64,000 nucleotides of DNA. It comes from Lobosporangium transversale (Eukaryota; Mortierellomycota; Mortierellomycetes; Mortierellales; Mortierellaceae). Each line of letters opens with the position of its first letter. The first letter of the stretch is position 1. Location of the stretch: positions 1 through 64,000 of the forward strand of contig NW_019028998.1 of NCBI RefSeq assembly GCF_002105155.1, in the 5' to 3' direction. The notes beneath the pieces are model-generated. The model searched no databases, was not told the DNA's origin, and saw nothing but the letters and a program-made list of their open reading frames with translations. Of this stretch, positions 35,241 to 47,202 are shown piece by piece. A program made the translations under genes and the position numbers.

Positions 35241-36281
35241 GTCGTCTTAAAAAGACTATGCTTTCTGTCTACTCTACGTATACGGATGTGCCATTCAAGT
35301 GTTGTTATTCCAAACCACCAGACTCATTGTTCACTTGAAAGTGCTACAAATATGCATGGGAGAGCTCTGAGCATTCTTAAAAAAAAAAAAAAAAAAAGTG
35401 TGGGCTTTTATTCAAAATGTGCTTTTTTCGCTGCTCATTCAACATTTACCTAAACACAATCACCCTCCCAGGTTCTTTGTTTGTTATATATATTTATAAT
35501 TTAATACCTTACTATCATTATTTAAGCGCTTAGCAATCTAACAAAGCTTTAAACGTGTACACCACAAAATGTCTGATAATATGCAAATTATAGAATAAGT
35601 TACACAGAGACTAACCCTGCTCCAAATGGCCAGGAATGTGGGTTAGAAGAACTTTTAAGGTTGTCAAACAATGTCTGCTCAGTCCTGTTGAAAATGCCAC
35701 TCCTAAAATAGCCTAGGAGAGCCGTCAGAGTAGACTACATACATGTATATTGGGTTTGCTGAACTTTTAGCCAGATTCAGTTAGCGCACCAGGATATCCT
35801 TGCATATCACAAGCTTTTTAGGCAATTAGGGCAGTAGGTACAGAGCACATGTAGTAGCATGGCATTCGCCGTTTTTTGTTTTTTGATGAATCAATCAGAG
35901 TCCTTCATGAGGCTGCAATACATCAACGACTACAATGTACCGAAGGGATGTCTCCGACAGAAATGACAAGACAGGAAAGCAATAAACCTATGGAAATACA
36001 AGTTTGACAAACAAGTGCCTACTTAAAGATTAGCCTTCAAGGAAAAGTTCCAAGTGCAGAGTTGAATCCAATCGCCTCTGCTCTCATCGATGCAGCCTAT
36101 TCTTTAACCAATCTTTGTTTGTACATAAACTGGGTTACACTACTACCAGTTGGAGAAATTTGTTTTATTCTATTATAGTATGAGGGAGTGAATGAGCAAT
36201 GTGAAAGGAGGATGACTTCGATAACCGAGCCATTAGTGTCTGAGCTCCTCCTAATGATAAAGAGTCACACAATATAGTCCT
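35241..36281. other. 1.0 kb gap with no supported gene
   Basis: AT-rich spacer between convergent genes, with an A18-type run near 35,380. No ORF over 60 codons. I see nothing else. Confidence 0.4.
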
Positions 36282-37251
36282 TCATAATAGATCCAGGGCC
36301 ATATCATTGTCCTTCTTTAACAACTCAAGCATGCCTGGTGGCAATAATGGCTGAGGTAACTTTGGCTTTCTAGATTTCTTTTCAGTTTCGTTCACTTTTG
36401 ATGACCCTCCTTCGGATGACGCTATTGATGATGTTTCCGTAGAGGACAGGGCGATGTAGCGAAAAGGCATGGTCACAGTTTCATTCTTGCGCAGCTTGAT
36501 CTCAGGATGATCGATAAATGGGATTTCATCTAAAGAAACTGGATAGTAGTTAACCAAGAGATGAATTGAGTTTAATTGGTCGAGTCCCTAAACACTTTGC
36601 AGAAAGATGGACGCATTACATCAATTTTATACCTTGGCCTTCAACAATTCTGCGGGTGACATTGACAGCAGTATCTGTTGTCATTTGAACCGCGCCCAAG
36701 TGACGGGTAGCGAAGCCTAGCTTCCTTAGCTCGCCAGTACGATCTAGGGTGATGAACAGGTGATAAGTCGGAAGACTGATCGTGAGCCACTATGACAAAC
36801 TACTTGAGTTCAGTCATCAAGAATTTCTCCTAACTTCTGAATTACCTCTTGGTGGATCATCCCCCAAAATGCCTCCAAAAAGAAAGAAATCAAATTCCTT
36901 AGCATCTCCAGGGCTCAGGACATGTGGCGAAGCTGGATCAAGAAGGCACACTCTTTGATGAGGTATGCGGTCACTCATAGCCATAATGTCTTCAGTATGA
37001 CAATGGGCCTTTGCCAGAGTTTCAGGCATATCTGCCAAGGTTTTGGGAGTCAGAGCTGTAAAGTAAATATGCTCTGGGCCACAGACTGAGACCATGTGTT
37101 CATACTCGAGCTTGCACCAGTCATGCATGCCTATTTTACCAATACTAATTGTTTAGTTTCCTATTACCATCGCCTTTTGGAAATTTATAGACTTCCCGTG
37201 CAAAGCGCAAATACCCTCTTCCATGTGCTCGATAATGTAATTTTTTGCCAT
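36282..37251 (-). CDS. SFM1: SPOUT-family protein arginine methyltransferase Sfm1
   Basis: Minus strand, exons 37251..37215 (37 nt), 37130..36846, 36743..36633, 36538..36282; 229 aa. Spliced start MAKNYIIEHMEEGMHDWCKL matches Sfm1 (xYIIEHMEEG). Further blocks: RVCLLDPASPHVLSPGDAKE, FDFFLFGGILGDDPPRDRTG (the SPOUT knot with GGILGDxPPRDRT), RHLGAVQMTTDTAVNVTR, DEIPFIDHPEI and ETVTMPFRYIAL, ending PLLPPGMLELLKKDND. In yeast this enzyme methylates an arginine of ribosomal protein uS3. A Ser/Thr-rich insert of about 30 residues sits before the C-terminal helix. Shares a 157-nt upstream gap with COQ4. Confidence 0.95.
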
Positions 37252-37408
37252 CTTGTTTGATTTAATGATTCAGTAATTTTTTGATCGGAAATGAAGTATT
37301 AACATGTATGGTATACATGTGGCTTAAGTGCTTGACAAATTCAAATTCAAAAGAATTCAACCCTTCTTCCTGTTCTCTTCACGTAAACCCACTAATTCAA
37401 AGCAGATC
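37252..37408. promoter_or_regulatory. Bidirectional promoter, SFM1 / COQ4
   Basis: 157 nt between divergent start codons; includes a palindromic ACATGTATGGTATACATGT-like stretch near 37,301-37,320 that could bind a dimeric factor. Layout and palindrome are seen; function is inferred. Confidence 0.4.
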
Positions 37409-38546
37409 ATGCCACCAAGCATCCTCCAGAAAATGCGTACAGCTGGGCATGGCCTCAGACGAGTTCAGAGACAGAAATGGATAAACACAACACCCTCGTG
37501 TTTCCGTGCAACTTTTGTTACTTTTCCTTCTCCCTGTGCGTAGCTCACTACAAGTGCCCATACAGATTATATATCAATTGGATCTCCTGTCCTACTGCTT
37601 TGACATCACTATAATCACTATACACTGATATATCGTGAATTGTACATGTATGGTACTAGTACAGCCTAGGACGAAAGAGCTTTATAAAGGACACATCCCA
37701 ATTTCACCTCTTCAGCGAACTATTCTTGCCTTTGGTTCCGCGTTTACAGCACTCTACAATCCTTTACGAGGAGGTATCCTAAATGCTTTTAGTTCTTATC
37801 CGTCGAATGACAGGTGGTAGGGTTTTTTTTCATAATACTAATTTTTTATATACATGTAAAAAAAATAGATATGGTTGCTGCCTTAGGGGAAACAACAGGA
37901 AGTATATTTTTAGCTAGAATTCGCGATCAGATGTTGCAGGATCCAGAAGGACGAAGAATCTTGCTAGAGCGACCAAAGATCACTTCTGAGACCATGCAAC
38001 TTGATAATCTGCGCCAATTATCCGATGGCACGTTTGGACGGGAATACGTACGCTTCTTGGATGATCAGCAAGTATCGCCCGATACCCGTGAACCTGTATG
38101 TTATTTATTTTCTAACTTCTACATTGGAGAGATCTACCGTTCTCTCACGTTTAGAAATGCCTTTAACTTTCGCAAAACTTTATTTTACACAGGTCCACTT
38201 TGTAGACTCTGAGGAGCTCGCGTATGTAATGCAGCGATATCGTGAGACACACGACTTTTATCATACGCTAACAGGACTTCCAGTAACCGTTGATGGCGAG
38301 ATTGCACTCAAATGGTTTGAGATGGCTCAGACAGGGTTACCTATGACAGTACTCTCCTCACTTTTCGGGCCTCTGAGGCTTACCAGCCAAGAGCGAACGA
38401 GGCTCTTTGATGTGTACATTCCCTGGGCACTCGAGAATGGAAGTAATTCCAAGTTGCTCATGAACGTACGCTGGGAAGACTGGATGGACCGACCAGTCGA
38501 GAAAGTCCGGCAGGAACTGGGAGTGAGACCATGTCCTCAGGTGTAG
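37409..38546 (+). CDS. COQ4: Ubiquinone biosynthesis protein Coq4, mitochondrial
   Basis: Exons 37409..37539, 37670..37773, 37869..38095, 38193..38546; 271 aa. Starts with a basic, hydroxylated presequence (MPPSILQKMRTAGHGLRRVQ) suited to mitochondria. Family blocks: YKGHIPISPLQRTILAFGSA, YNPLRGDMVAALGETTG, GRRILLERPKI, LPDGTFGREY-like LSDGTFGREYVRFL, and the zinc motif HDFYH followed 11 residues later by Glu (HDx2Hx11E), then ALKWFEMAQTGLPM. Coq4 sits on the matrix side of the inner membrane, organises the CoQ synthome, and has been linked to C1 decarboxylation/hydroxylation of the ring. All junctions keep frame. Confidence 0.96.
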
Positions 38547-38886
38547 AACGAAGCATTTTATGAATAAAGCCGTCCTTCCAGAATCAAAAATACGTGGGTA
38601 TGCGGAGTTGATTCTGACAGATATTTCCTTGAAAATAAGGAAGGAGTGTAGCTAGAACCTGTACCCTTATCGGCCTTGCTATAATTTCTCATTTTCTCAT
38701 TAAGAATGCCATGTTGGTTTTTTTGAATTCGGCATCACTAACAAAATCCTTTTGGTTTCATGAAGAACTACGCTACAGCTTATGAATATGAATATGAAAT
38801 TTTTGGAACTGAATTGACTGCCATACGAATCAAATGATAGGACAACATCATTATTCTTTTATTACAATAATGCGCCTTGATATCCA
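38547..38886. other. short intergenic gap
   Basis: 340 nt between convergent COQ4 and SDO1. AT-rich 3' flanks, nothing else seen. Confidence 0.4.
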
Positions 38887-40161
38887 TTAGAATACTTCAT
38901 CGCCTTGCTTGGTCTCTGTTAGACTTAACATCTCTAGCTGTCCTTTCCCTTTCGTCTCTGACTGTAATAGCTCATTGATCGGTCTAAATTGTCCAGGGTC
39001 AATTAGGCAAACCTTTATATAAAAACCATGATAAACGTTATTATAAGATAATGGTCAGCAGTATTTACAATGAAAAGGAAAACCGCCGTTATTAATATTA
39101 GTTCAAGCAAAAGATAGTATTACCCATTCATAGTTCTCATCCAAATCTTCCTCTTCCTTTGAGGCGACCATAGACAAAAGCTTCTCTTTTATCCTTTTGC
39201 CGTCCTTTGATGGAACAATGATCCTGATTCTCATCTGAGCTCTCGCTATTGGGATTGTCTTCTTCTCCAAAAGCTGCTTGATGACATCTAATGCTTGTGA
39301 CTTTGCAGAACGGGAGGGATTGACAGAAAGATGTAGGTCCGCCATAGCCTTCTCGATCATCGTCACAGTGTAAGGTCGCTTAGTCTCTGGGTTGACGCAT
39401 TTTTCTGCAACGGTTGTGGCAATATCGCGGTACATGCCATCCAGCATGCTTGAGCGCTCCTTTTCGCCAACCTGCAGCTCGCCTTTTTTCAGAATCTACA
39501 CATTGATAAAGAAAAGATCCACAATACCGCATGTAATGGTATCAGCATGGCGGTCTATCTCTGCATATATTCTGTTTGAGACAAAAACTATCAATAAATA
39601 CTTTAATATACCTCCAGAATTATAGCATTGCGATCATCTGTCTTGAAGCACTTCAGGAGATCTTCCTTATTCGCAGCCTGGCCTTTTGATACGTTTAAGA
39701 ATACGTTGTCAATCTGCATAACCTCCCCCAGATCCTTCTCACTATTTAGAATATAATTGAGGATGCAGGTTATCAAAAGCAATGGTTAGCAGCCGGCGGC
39801 CAGTGACCAGTGAATAGCGGTGACCCATGGAATACAAATCCTTCCTACTAGCTTACACTCCATTTCTCCATTCTAGTACTTTGTTCTTGTAGCAAGCTAT
39901 CTCGAATCTTTTGCCTCCTTTGCGGTAGCGAACAATTGAGACGTTTGTCAACCTATTAGCATATAACCAGTTAGTATTCTTTTGGTGTACTGCTAGTGTA
40001 ATGTTTATACTGAAATAAAGAGACGTACTTGATTTGCGTATTTGGCTGCAAACATTTATTAATAATAAGAGTTAGTCAATAAGATGTATTGGTACTAGCT
40101 TTGCGACTCAACTGCCCATTTCTATGAGCCTTGAATATTTGTCTACCTGAGTGATAACCAT
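38887..40161 (-). CDS. SDO1: Ribosome maturation protein Sdo1/SBDS
   Basis: Minus strand, six exons: 40161..40147 (15 nt), 40045..40029 (17 nt), 39952..39857, 39741..39612, 39495..39124, 39012..38887; 251 aa. Spliced start [20 protein letters not shown], then [75 protein letters not shown], and [20 protein letters not shown]. This is SBDS/Sdo1 throughout its three domains. The protein works with the GTPase Efl1 to release Tif6/eIF6 from nascent 60S subunits. Two consecutive micro-exons at the 5' end hide the true N-terminus from ORF searches. Divergent from the glyoxylate reductase gene, 161 nt apart. Confidence 0.96.
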
Positions 40162-40322
40162 GGCAAATAGGTGAGGATGCAATAATTGTGAAGAATTTAA
40201 TGAACAAAATGACTTTTTGCTGCGGCTGATTCTTTTTAGATCTTTGCATCTGAGTGCACGTGGTCACTCGTTTAATTGCCTACTGCACAATGATAATGGG
40301 ATCTGAATGAGTTTTCATCTCT
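40162..40322. promoter_or_regulatory. Bidirectional promoter, SDO1 / glyoxylate reductase
   Basis: 161 nt between divergent start codons. A CACGTG E-box core lies near 40,257-40,262. Layout is seen; use of the motif is inferred. Confidence 0.45.
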
Positions 40323-41569
40323 ATGATTCTGCAACGTATCTTGACTCAGTCGCGAATCTCGCGTACTTCCCACTTCTCATCCTTTTTCATTAAGAAAAAC
40401 ACCTTTTCCTTCATGCCACCATCTCAACGTCAAAAACTTATTGTAACACGAACTCTACCTCAAGCATCTCAAGCACGACTTGATGCGGGGTTAGAAGGAG
40501 TGGACATTGTTCAATGGAAGGAAGACCGAGCGATCCCTCGAGCAGAGTTCCTTAAAATGGTGAACGGCGCTGAAGGTATCCTCTGTCTCTTAACTGATAC
40601 AGTGGATGCTGAAGTACTAGACGCAGCAGGTAATTTTTTTTTCTTTTGCTTAAAAAAAGGAGCATTTTGAAGGGAGAGATTGATTATCTTATGAATCACG
40701 CAGGACCCCAGCTTAAAGTCGTCTCCACGATGTCTGTCGGATATGACCATGTCAATGTGTCGGAGCTTCAGTCTCGCAAGATCGCCCTTGGTATCACACC
40801 TGGTGTGCTAACAGAGGCGACAGCAGACACGACTGTACTTTTGGTTCTTGCTGCAACACGTCGCCTGCGTGAGGGTGTTGACGCTGTCATTCAAGGGAAA
40901 TGGGGTGCATGGAGCCCAACCTGGCTGCTAGGTTCCCAGCTTACTGGTAAAACAGTTGGAATTGTGGGTCTTGGACGTATTGGGGTTGCTGTAGCCAAAC
41001 GGTTGAAGGCATTTGGAGTGCAGAAGTTTATTTATCAGGGAACACGACGCAAAGAGGAAGTAGAACAAGATATTGGCGGCGATATTGAGTTTGTTGAAGC
41101 CGAAAGGCTGTTTAAAGAGTCGGATGTGATCTGTGTCTGCTGTGCCTTAAACAACGAGACCAAGAATATGTTTAGCTATAATGCCTTTTCGATGATGAAG
41201 AACAGTGTAGTAAGTCTTTTTACTTCCTTCTGAAAAGATTATCCACTTTTTTAACATTTAACATGAAAACTTGACAATACAAACTTACATGTGTAGGTAT
41301 TTGTGAACACTGCTCGTGGGGGGATTGTTGATCAAGATGCGTTAATTCAAGCTCTCAAGGAAGGAAAAGTGGGATCTGTGGGACTAGATGTTACTGTCCC
41401 AGAGCCCTTACCTAAGGACTCGGAGCTGCTGACTTTCCCCAACTGCATTGTGCTTCCCCATATCGGGAGTGGGACACTGGAGACTCGAACAGCCATGTCT
41501 GAGATTGCCATAGACAATGTACTCTGTGGGATGAGAGGTAAACCTCTTCCTCATCCTTATGATGCCTAG
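40323..41569 (+). CDS. Glyoxylate/hydroxypyruvate reductase (D-2-hydroxyacid dehydrogenase, GRHPR type)
   Basis: Exons 40323..40629, 40704..41209, 41297..41569; 361 aa. Reduces glyoxylate and hydroxypyruvate with NAD(P)H. Motifs: STMSVGYDHVNVSE and RKIALGITPGVLTEATADT (substrate-side), TVGIVGLGRIGVAVAKRL (Rossmann GxGxxG), VNTARGGIVDQDAL (catalytic Arg), TVPEPLPKDSELL (Glu) and CIVLPHIGSGTLETR (His). The GITPGVLTEATAD and LPHIGSGT wording is that of GRHPR rather than D-lactate or phosphoglycerate dehydrogenases. There are two good starts: the first gives an Arg/Ser-rich presequence (MILQRILTQSRISRTS), the second (MPPSQRQKLI, 40413) would give a cytosolic protein. Confidence 0.94.
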
Positions 41570-42104
41570 ATCTAAGATAGATAGGACGTCTATTAGTAAA
41601 TACGTACATATTAAAGTAGATACATGGATCGACTTTATCCAAAATAACATTATTGCTCAAGCCCAAGCCCAAGCCCAAGCCAAGCCCAAAAGTCGAAATT
41701 GAGAGACGGCGTTTGCATCTCTTGTCACAACTTCCCCATTTAAAAACGAGGCTCTTAACCTATTCCATTCCCCATTCCTTATCCTCGTACACCCAACCCT
41801 CTTGCCCTTTCTTCGGACCTACTTCAACCATATCAACCTCATTAACATTTCCCTCATATAGGCTGCTCTTATTTTTCACCTTGCTATTCTCTTCTTTCTG
41901 TGGTTTTTTTTGCGTTTGTCTGCACAGGTGTATTCACAAAGAAACAGCAAAACTGCTATTCCATATTTGCAATCAACCTTGTTCTTTATTACTCTACCCA
42001 CTACCAACAATTTGTTGATTAGCAAGCGAGAATAACCACCATAATAACCCCAGACACCTCCCCTCTCACCTGAACAAAACCATCATCGAAGTGGCATTCA
42101 AAGG
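41570..42104. other. gap upstream of ABC transporter
   Basis: 535 nt. Begins with a short CCCAAG tandem array (about 41,659-41,690). A 121-codon plus ORF here is pyrimidine-rich leader sequence with no domain. Holds the ABC transporter promoter. Confidence 0.45.
41659..41690. repeat. CCCAAG hexamer tandem repeat
   Basis: Five units of CCCAAG with one irregular copy (AAGCCCAAGCCCAAGCC...). Confidence 0.85.
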
Positions 42105-43124
42105 ATGGACATTATCAAAGCTAGTCGTAAGCCTACGGCAATAGATCATTTTCGAACTATGGTCGCACATAATTTCAAAGTAACTCTCCGCGACCCAACT
42201 GTCTTCATCTTTGGTGCAGTAATACCTTTTATTATGATTGGGATAGCTATTGGCATCGTAAGTTTGTTCCACATTAATTACTCATACAGGAGGGCATAAG
42301 CTTTCCTTATTCGCCAAGTACACGCTGGAATAAGAGCTTTTACACTAAAGTCTCTATCTTACTTCTACCATTTCAGTCCCTCGGAATCCAAAGTAACATC
42401 CCAAAAATTACAGCAGGTTCTGTCGATACGTGAGTATATTTTATTTCACATAATGCCTCCCTTATTTGCATATCAGTGCAAAGGGATCCAAATTGACCAG
42501 CATTCATCAATTATTGCCACTGTAATTGCTAGTCGAACGTTCAATGCACTTGAAACTGGAATTCAAGGCCGATCATCATATGTGAATGTACCAGTTGTCT
42601 ATTTCCCGGTTATCAAAAGCGTCCCCATTCTCAACAACTTGACAGATTCTATCACTAGGAATCTGGGCAGAGTTTACAGCCAATTTAATCCGATCTTCGT
42701 AGACTATGCATCTATGGATGAAGTGGCTGCGTATGAGCACCAGAATGCAAAGGACATGCTCAAGAACAGAACACTAAAGGATTTTGCACCTCAGCTTGGA
42801 TTTGAGCTTAATGCTTTGGGCCCTTCAAGTAGTAATGAAGGTTCACTCGATCTTGGATTTACACTTGCAACTAAAGTGAATGATTCGATACCATTTCTGC
42901 TGAGTACTTTGAATGTTATGACTCAGAACATTGATTCCAGTAGCATCAGCAATGGTACGACCATAGGACATGGTTTAGAGTTCTTACCCACCCTCAAGAC
43001 ATTCGGAGCTCAAGGCGATGAGAATGTTGACATTCCTAGTTTTATTGTGCCTGCATTCATGACTTTTGGTAAATGCGAAAACATCTTACAATTACATTTG
43101 TTACATCTTACTGTGCTATTTTTT

Positions 43125-43155
<31 letters not shown>

Positions 43156-44963
43156 GTTTCAAAATAGCGTTTTCGTTTTTCTCAACATTTGTCGCGTCTA
43201 ATCTCGTTGCCGAAAAGGAAAATGGTCAAAAGTCTCATCTACAGAACATGGGTATCAAGCCGGCAACCTATTATCTTGCACGTTTCGTCATCGATTGGAT
43301 CTGCTATCTTGTTCCTGTCGTTGCCTGCTTCGTACTCATGGGTGCAACACGCCTCCAGATGATTACTTCTGGCTCTTGGGTGCCTTACTTTCTCCTGCTT
43401 CTTGTTTCGGGACTACCTTTCATCACTTTTGGCTACCTACTCTCGCTTTTTTTTCAAAAGTCTCAGTCGGTGGGTCAGGTCCTAGGCGTGGGTCTCAGTT
43501 TGATTGTTTTTGTACCATATTTCTTTGTCCAGTTCGTCTTCGAAGGCGCTTCACTCCTAGCTATCATTCTTATTGGCTTAATATCACCTGCTTTTGCGTT
43601 AGAGCGCTCCATCTCTGCTATAGCTCTAGCGCAGACTTCGGGCTCACCTTACTCTGTCAAGGATACGTTCGATATTAACAAGGCACCATTTTGTAGTATG
43701 ATCCTCTTTGTCTTCCAGTCAATTGTCTATTTAATACTCGTTTTCTGGATTGAGAACCTTATCCAAACTCGCCGTTCGCCCATCGACTTTTTCTTGCACA
43801 AAAAAACTAATAATTATGTCGACAACAAGGCTACCAAGGATAAAGATGTCTCTCGGGATATGCAGCGGCGAGATACAGCAATATTGGTGGACGGCAAGTT
43901 TCGCGAACGCGATGCCGAAGTAATCGAGGAAACGTTACGTCTCAAGGGAAAAAGAGGCTCTCCTGACGAAAATGATGCCGTCCGACTTTTTGGGCTCTCG
44001 AAATCTTACCATCTCAAGAGCAAGAAACGCGACGCTACGATTCTCGACAACATTTATCTTTCTTTCAAGAAGAATGAGTGCTTTGGATACTTGGGCCCAA
44101 ATGGCGCGGGAAAGACTACAACCATCAAGATACTGACAGGAGCTGAAGACCCTACCTCGGGAAATGGCACTATTCAGGGGCTATCTATTGCGCCTTACCA
44201 TGAAGATTTGCGCTCCATGATCGGTATATGCCCTCAATTCGATGTTCTTTGGCCTAAGTTGACTTGTCGTGATCACTTAGAGCTCTTTGCCAAAATCAAA
44301 GGCGTTGCACCTGAGGACATGAATGCTGCAGTAGCTCAGATGATCGATGAGATGGGACTTGTAGGACTAGGTGATAAACGAGCAAAGACATTCTCTGGAG
44401 GAAATAAGCGGCGGCTGAGCTTGGCTATGGCAATCATAGGATGTCCTAAAGTCGTTTTTTTGGATGAACCAACGACTGGCGTGGATGTCTCGATCCGCCA
44501 GATGATTTGGAATTCTATTCGCAAGCTGAAGCGTACGTCCTGTGTCATCCTGACGACTCATTCGATGGAGGAGGCTGATGCTCTTTGTGATCGCATAGGC
44601 ATTATTACCAATGGGCACATCCAGGCCCTAGGGACTTCTCAGCGACTCAAGAATACTTATGGCGCGGGTTATAAAGTCATTGTCAAATCACACAACCATG
44701 CCGATGCAGTGACTACGGCATTGGAAGAGAGTGTCGGGGCTGGAAGAGTAACGCTTGTTCAGGCTCTTGGCGCGAGTTTGGAGTATGAGATCACACGCGT
44801 CGAAAGCGAGCGCACAACAGAGATGTTGGCCAAACTATTCAGATTGTTTGAACAAAAGAGACGGGAATTGGGTATTGATGACTATTCTGTGAGTCAGACC
44901 ACTCTTGGGCAAGTATTTATTGAGTTTGCGAAGGAGCAAGCGGCGCCTGGAGACAGCAAATAG
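42105..44963 (+). CDS. Half-size ABC transporter, ABCA subfamily
   Basis: Exons 42105..42257, 42377..about 42429, about 42472..43068, 43168..44963; about 865 aa. Architecture is TMD-NBD: one membrane helix near the start (FIFGAVIPFIMIGIAIGI), a long extracytosolic loop (exon 3), then five to six helices (WICYLVPVVACFVLMG, FLLLLVSGLPFITFGYLLSL, LIVFVPYFFVQFVF, ALLAIILIGLISPAF-like). The NBD has Walker A GPNGAGKTTTIK, Q-loop CPQFDVLWPKLT, signature FSGGNKRRLSLAMA, Walker B VVFLDEPTTGVD and H-loop LTTHSMEEADALCD. The signature and CPQFDxLW wording are ABCA-like. Probably a lipid exporter or flippase acting as a dimer. The junction of exons 2 and 3 is out of phase by the best splice sites. The intron 43069..43167 is 99 nt without stops, so retaining it keeps the frame. 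Confidence 0.9.
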
Positions 44964-45355
44964 ATGTCTGAAAGAATCCTAGAGAAAACTATCTCATATA
45001 CACAAATCCTACATATTAAATTGATAGCTTCCCCTTGATTTGAGTCTTGGTCTCAATTAAAAAAAATTACTTTTTATTTAACGAAGATTCCGGATCATAA
45101 TAAACACATCTTTCTTTCTCGTTGCTTACTATGATCCTGGCATATTTCAGTGTCAATAAGTGGGCCAAATCTTTTAAGGTGGAGCGACTATAGATAATTC
45201 AAACACATCAGTTCATTCTGACAAAGATTTCTAGTAGCCTTCACGTGCACATGTCCAGCAACCGCAGTTGATTGGAATGTTGGAACGATAGATTGATAGT
45301 TAAAAAGGTAGCCATTGCCCTGCATCAATCTTAGCTCATTCTTCCCTTTTTCCTT
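44964..45355. other. intergenic gap
   Basis: 390 nt, AT-rich. A TCACGTGCACATGT stretch near 45,242 (E-box core) lies about 110 nt before the next start codon. Nothing else seen. Confidence 0.4.
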
Positions 45356-46859
45356 ATGGAGCCTATTTCAGAGCAGAATTACGTATCCACGCTTACGTTC
45401 AGTGTTGTTTGTTCTCAGTTCGAGAGCAGCTCTTTAGCCGTAAGGCCGCTGCCAGTCCAGACCATCGTCCGTACTTTTGATAAAGCCTCCACCAACTTGA
45501 GCTTAAATGGACGCTGGCATTGCGTTTTCGAGGAGACTAAGCGGCATTATCAAAACACTACTCAGCTCTCATTATCACTCAAGTGGATACCAATCAAATA
45601 CCTTGGTGGGATCTCAGAAGAAGGAACTTACAGCACCGATAATGACAATATAATGACACTCAATCCTGCGTGTGAGCTTATACGCCGTATTAGAAGCATC
45701 AAAGTCCGTTCAGACTCAACACTATCCGAGCTCCTTTTTGCCCAGATGGATGGCGATTGCATCTTGAATGGTGAATTCATCAAAGGTACGGTGTGTTCGG
45801 TGTGTTGAAAGGAGTCTAGCGTAGAAGATACGCAGAGGAGTAACTCAGAGCCCAGATATTAACGATCCAAGCGTAGTCCGACTACAGCCAAACCGTGTGC
45901 TTAGAAATGACCGGTACAAGTTCAGGATTAGCTTCTATACTCAAGATATATCCTACGCACGTTTCCTGGGACGTCCCATTTTTTTTACATTCATGGATAT
46001 TGACACATTCTTTGATCCAGTTCAGTATTTACCTAACGACCTCCCTGATATTTTCTTTCAGTTCCCAGCATACGAATCCCATGAAGAGATCATCACTATC
46101 CAAGCTCACTCTTCAATGATTTGTAGAAGTCAATATTTTGCGCAGCGCTTGGCGGAGGTAGCAGGAAATAGTTGGCGTGGTTCCACAGCCTTTCGTGTCA
46201 TCAACTGTATGATAACAGAGTTTAGACCACCAGTATTTCGCGTCATGCTTCGATTCATATATACTGGACGTTTATTAATCGAAAAGCATTCACGAAGAAA
46301 TAAGCAAATCGTATCATCTCTGCATTCCACAATATCAACCCAACAAGCTCAGGGACCTGTGGCTATCGGAAAGGTAAAAACAAATGAGGGGCATCAACAG
46401 AAAGGACGTCAATCCGATGTGGTGTATTTTGAAGACTTGTATCGGATATCCGAGCGGTACGAGATACCTGAGTTGAGGGCTCTTTCATTAAAAGCAATTC
46501 AATGTACACTAAACATGTCGATTGCTATTGCAATGATTGCGAAGCAATCATCTGATCCAAGAAAAGCTGATGTATCAAAAGATGATGGCAATTACGTCCA
46601 TTATCAACAGCAGAAATCAACAGAGGATGAAGCGGAAGAGATGAAACCAGCTGTTCGACAAGAGTATTACATGAAAATTCAGAAGGAGCTCGTTAAGAAT
46701 ATGGTGAAAGAGTATATTCAGTTCTTCGCAACAGAAGCTTCAAGGTTGACAATCAAAGACATGACTTCAACACCTGTTCTCTCTGCGCAAGAAGGCTTAC
46801 AGATGGTTCGTGTGGTTGGGGACCTTGTGCTAGAGAATGCCTATCGCCTGTGGGAATAG
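45356..46859 (+). CDS. BTB/POZ domain protein
   Basis: Exons 45356..45790 and 45849..46859 joined in phase; 481 aa. The donor used is ACG-GTGTGT, since the nearer GTACGG would break the frame. N-terminal ~200 residues are beta-rich and resemble a MATH-like fold (NLSLNGRWHCVFEETKRHY; LSLSLKWIPIKYLGGI; RVLRNDRYKFRISFYTQDIS), but this is by pattern only. The BTB fold follows: ITIQAHSSMICRSQYFAQRL, INCMITEFRPPVFRVMLRFI, YTGRLLIE, then after a basic insert DVVYFEDLYRISERYEIPEL, RALSLKAIQCTLNMSIAIAM. BTB proteins of this shape are commonly substrate adaptors for Cul3 ubiquitin ligases; no other domain was seen. Confidence 0.82.
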
Positions 46860-47202
46860 CTTATGCGCTACCAGCCTCTAGCATAATGCTGGATCATAGC
46901 GCGCGATGACTTTAGTAATATTGCAAAACACGCTATTCATACCAAAATAAAAGGCAAACTGAGGGATGAATTAGCCAAAATATTTTCTTGCTCAATCATT
47001 TCTGGCATAAAATTCGGTAAACTACAAAATTTATCTTGGCCGACTTCTAATGTTTTAATTTGCCAACATTTCACTCGCTTGTGAATTTTAACAGCATCAG
47101 GCATCGATTCATTACTTTCTCTGTAAGCAAGGACATTCACAAAACGAAATAAGCAATAGACCGTGGACAAAAGCTTTCGCGACGCCTAGCACCATATACA
47201 CA
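46860..47202. other. intergenic gap
   Basis: 343 nt between the BTB gene and kinesin; AT-rich, presumably the kinesin promoter. Nothing else seen. Confidence 0.4.

Noticed and set aside
41653-42018. 121-codon plus ORF before the ABC transporter
   Set aside because: Translates a CCCAAG repeat and a pyrimidine-rich leader; no domain.
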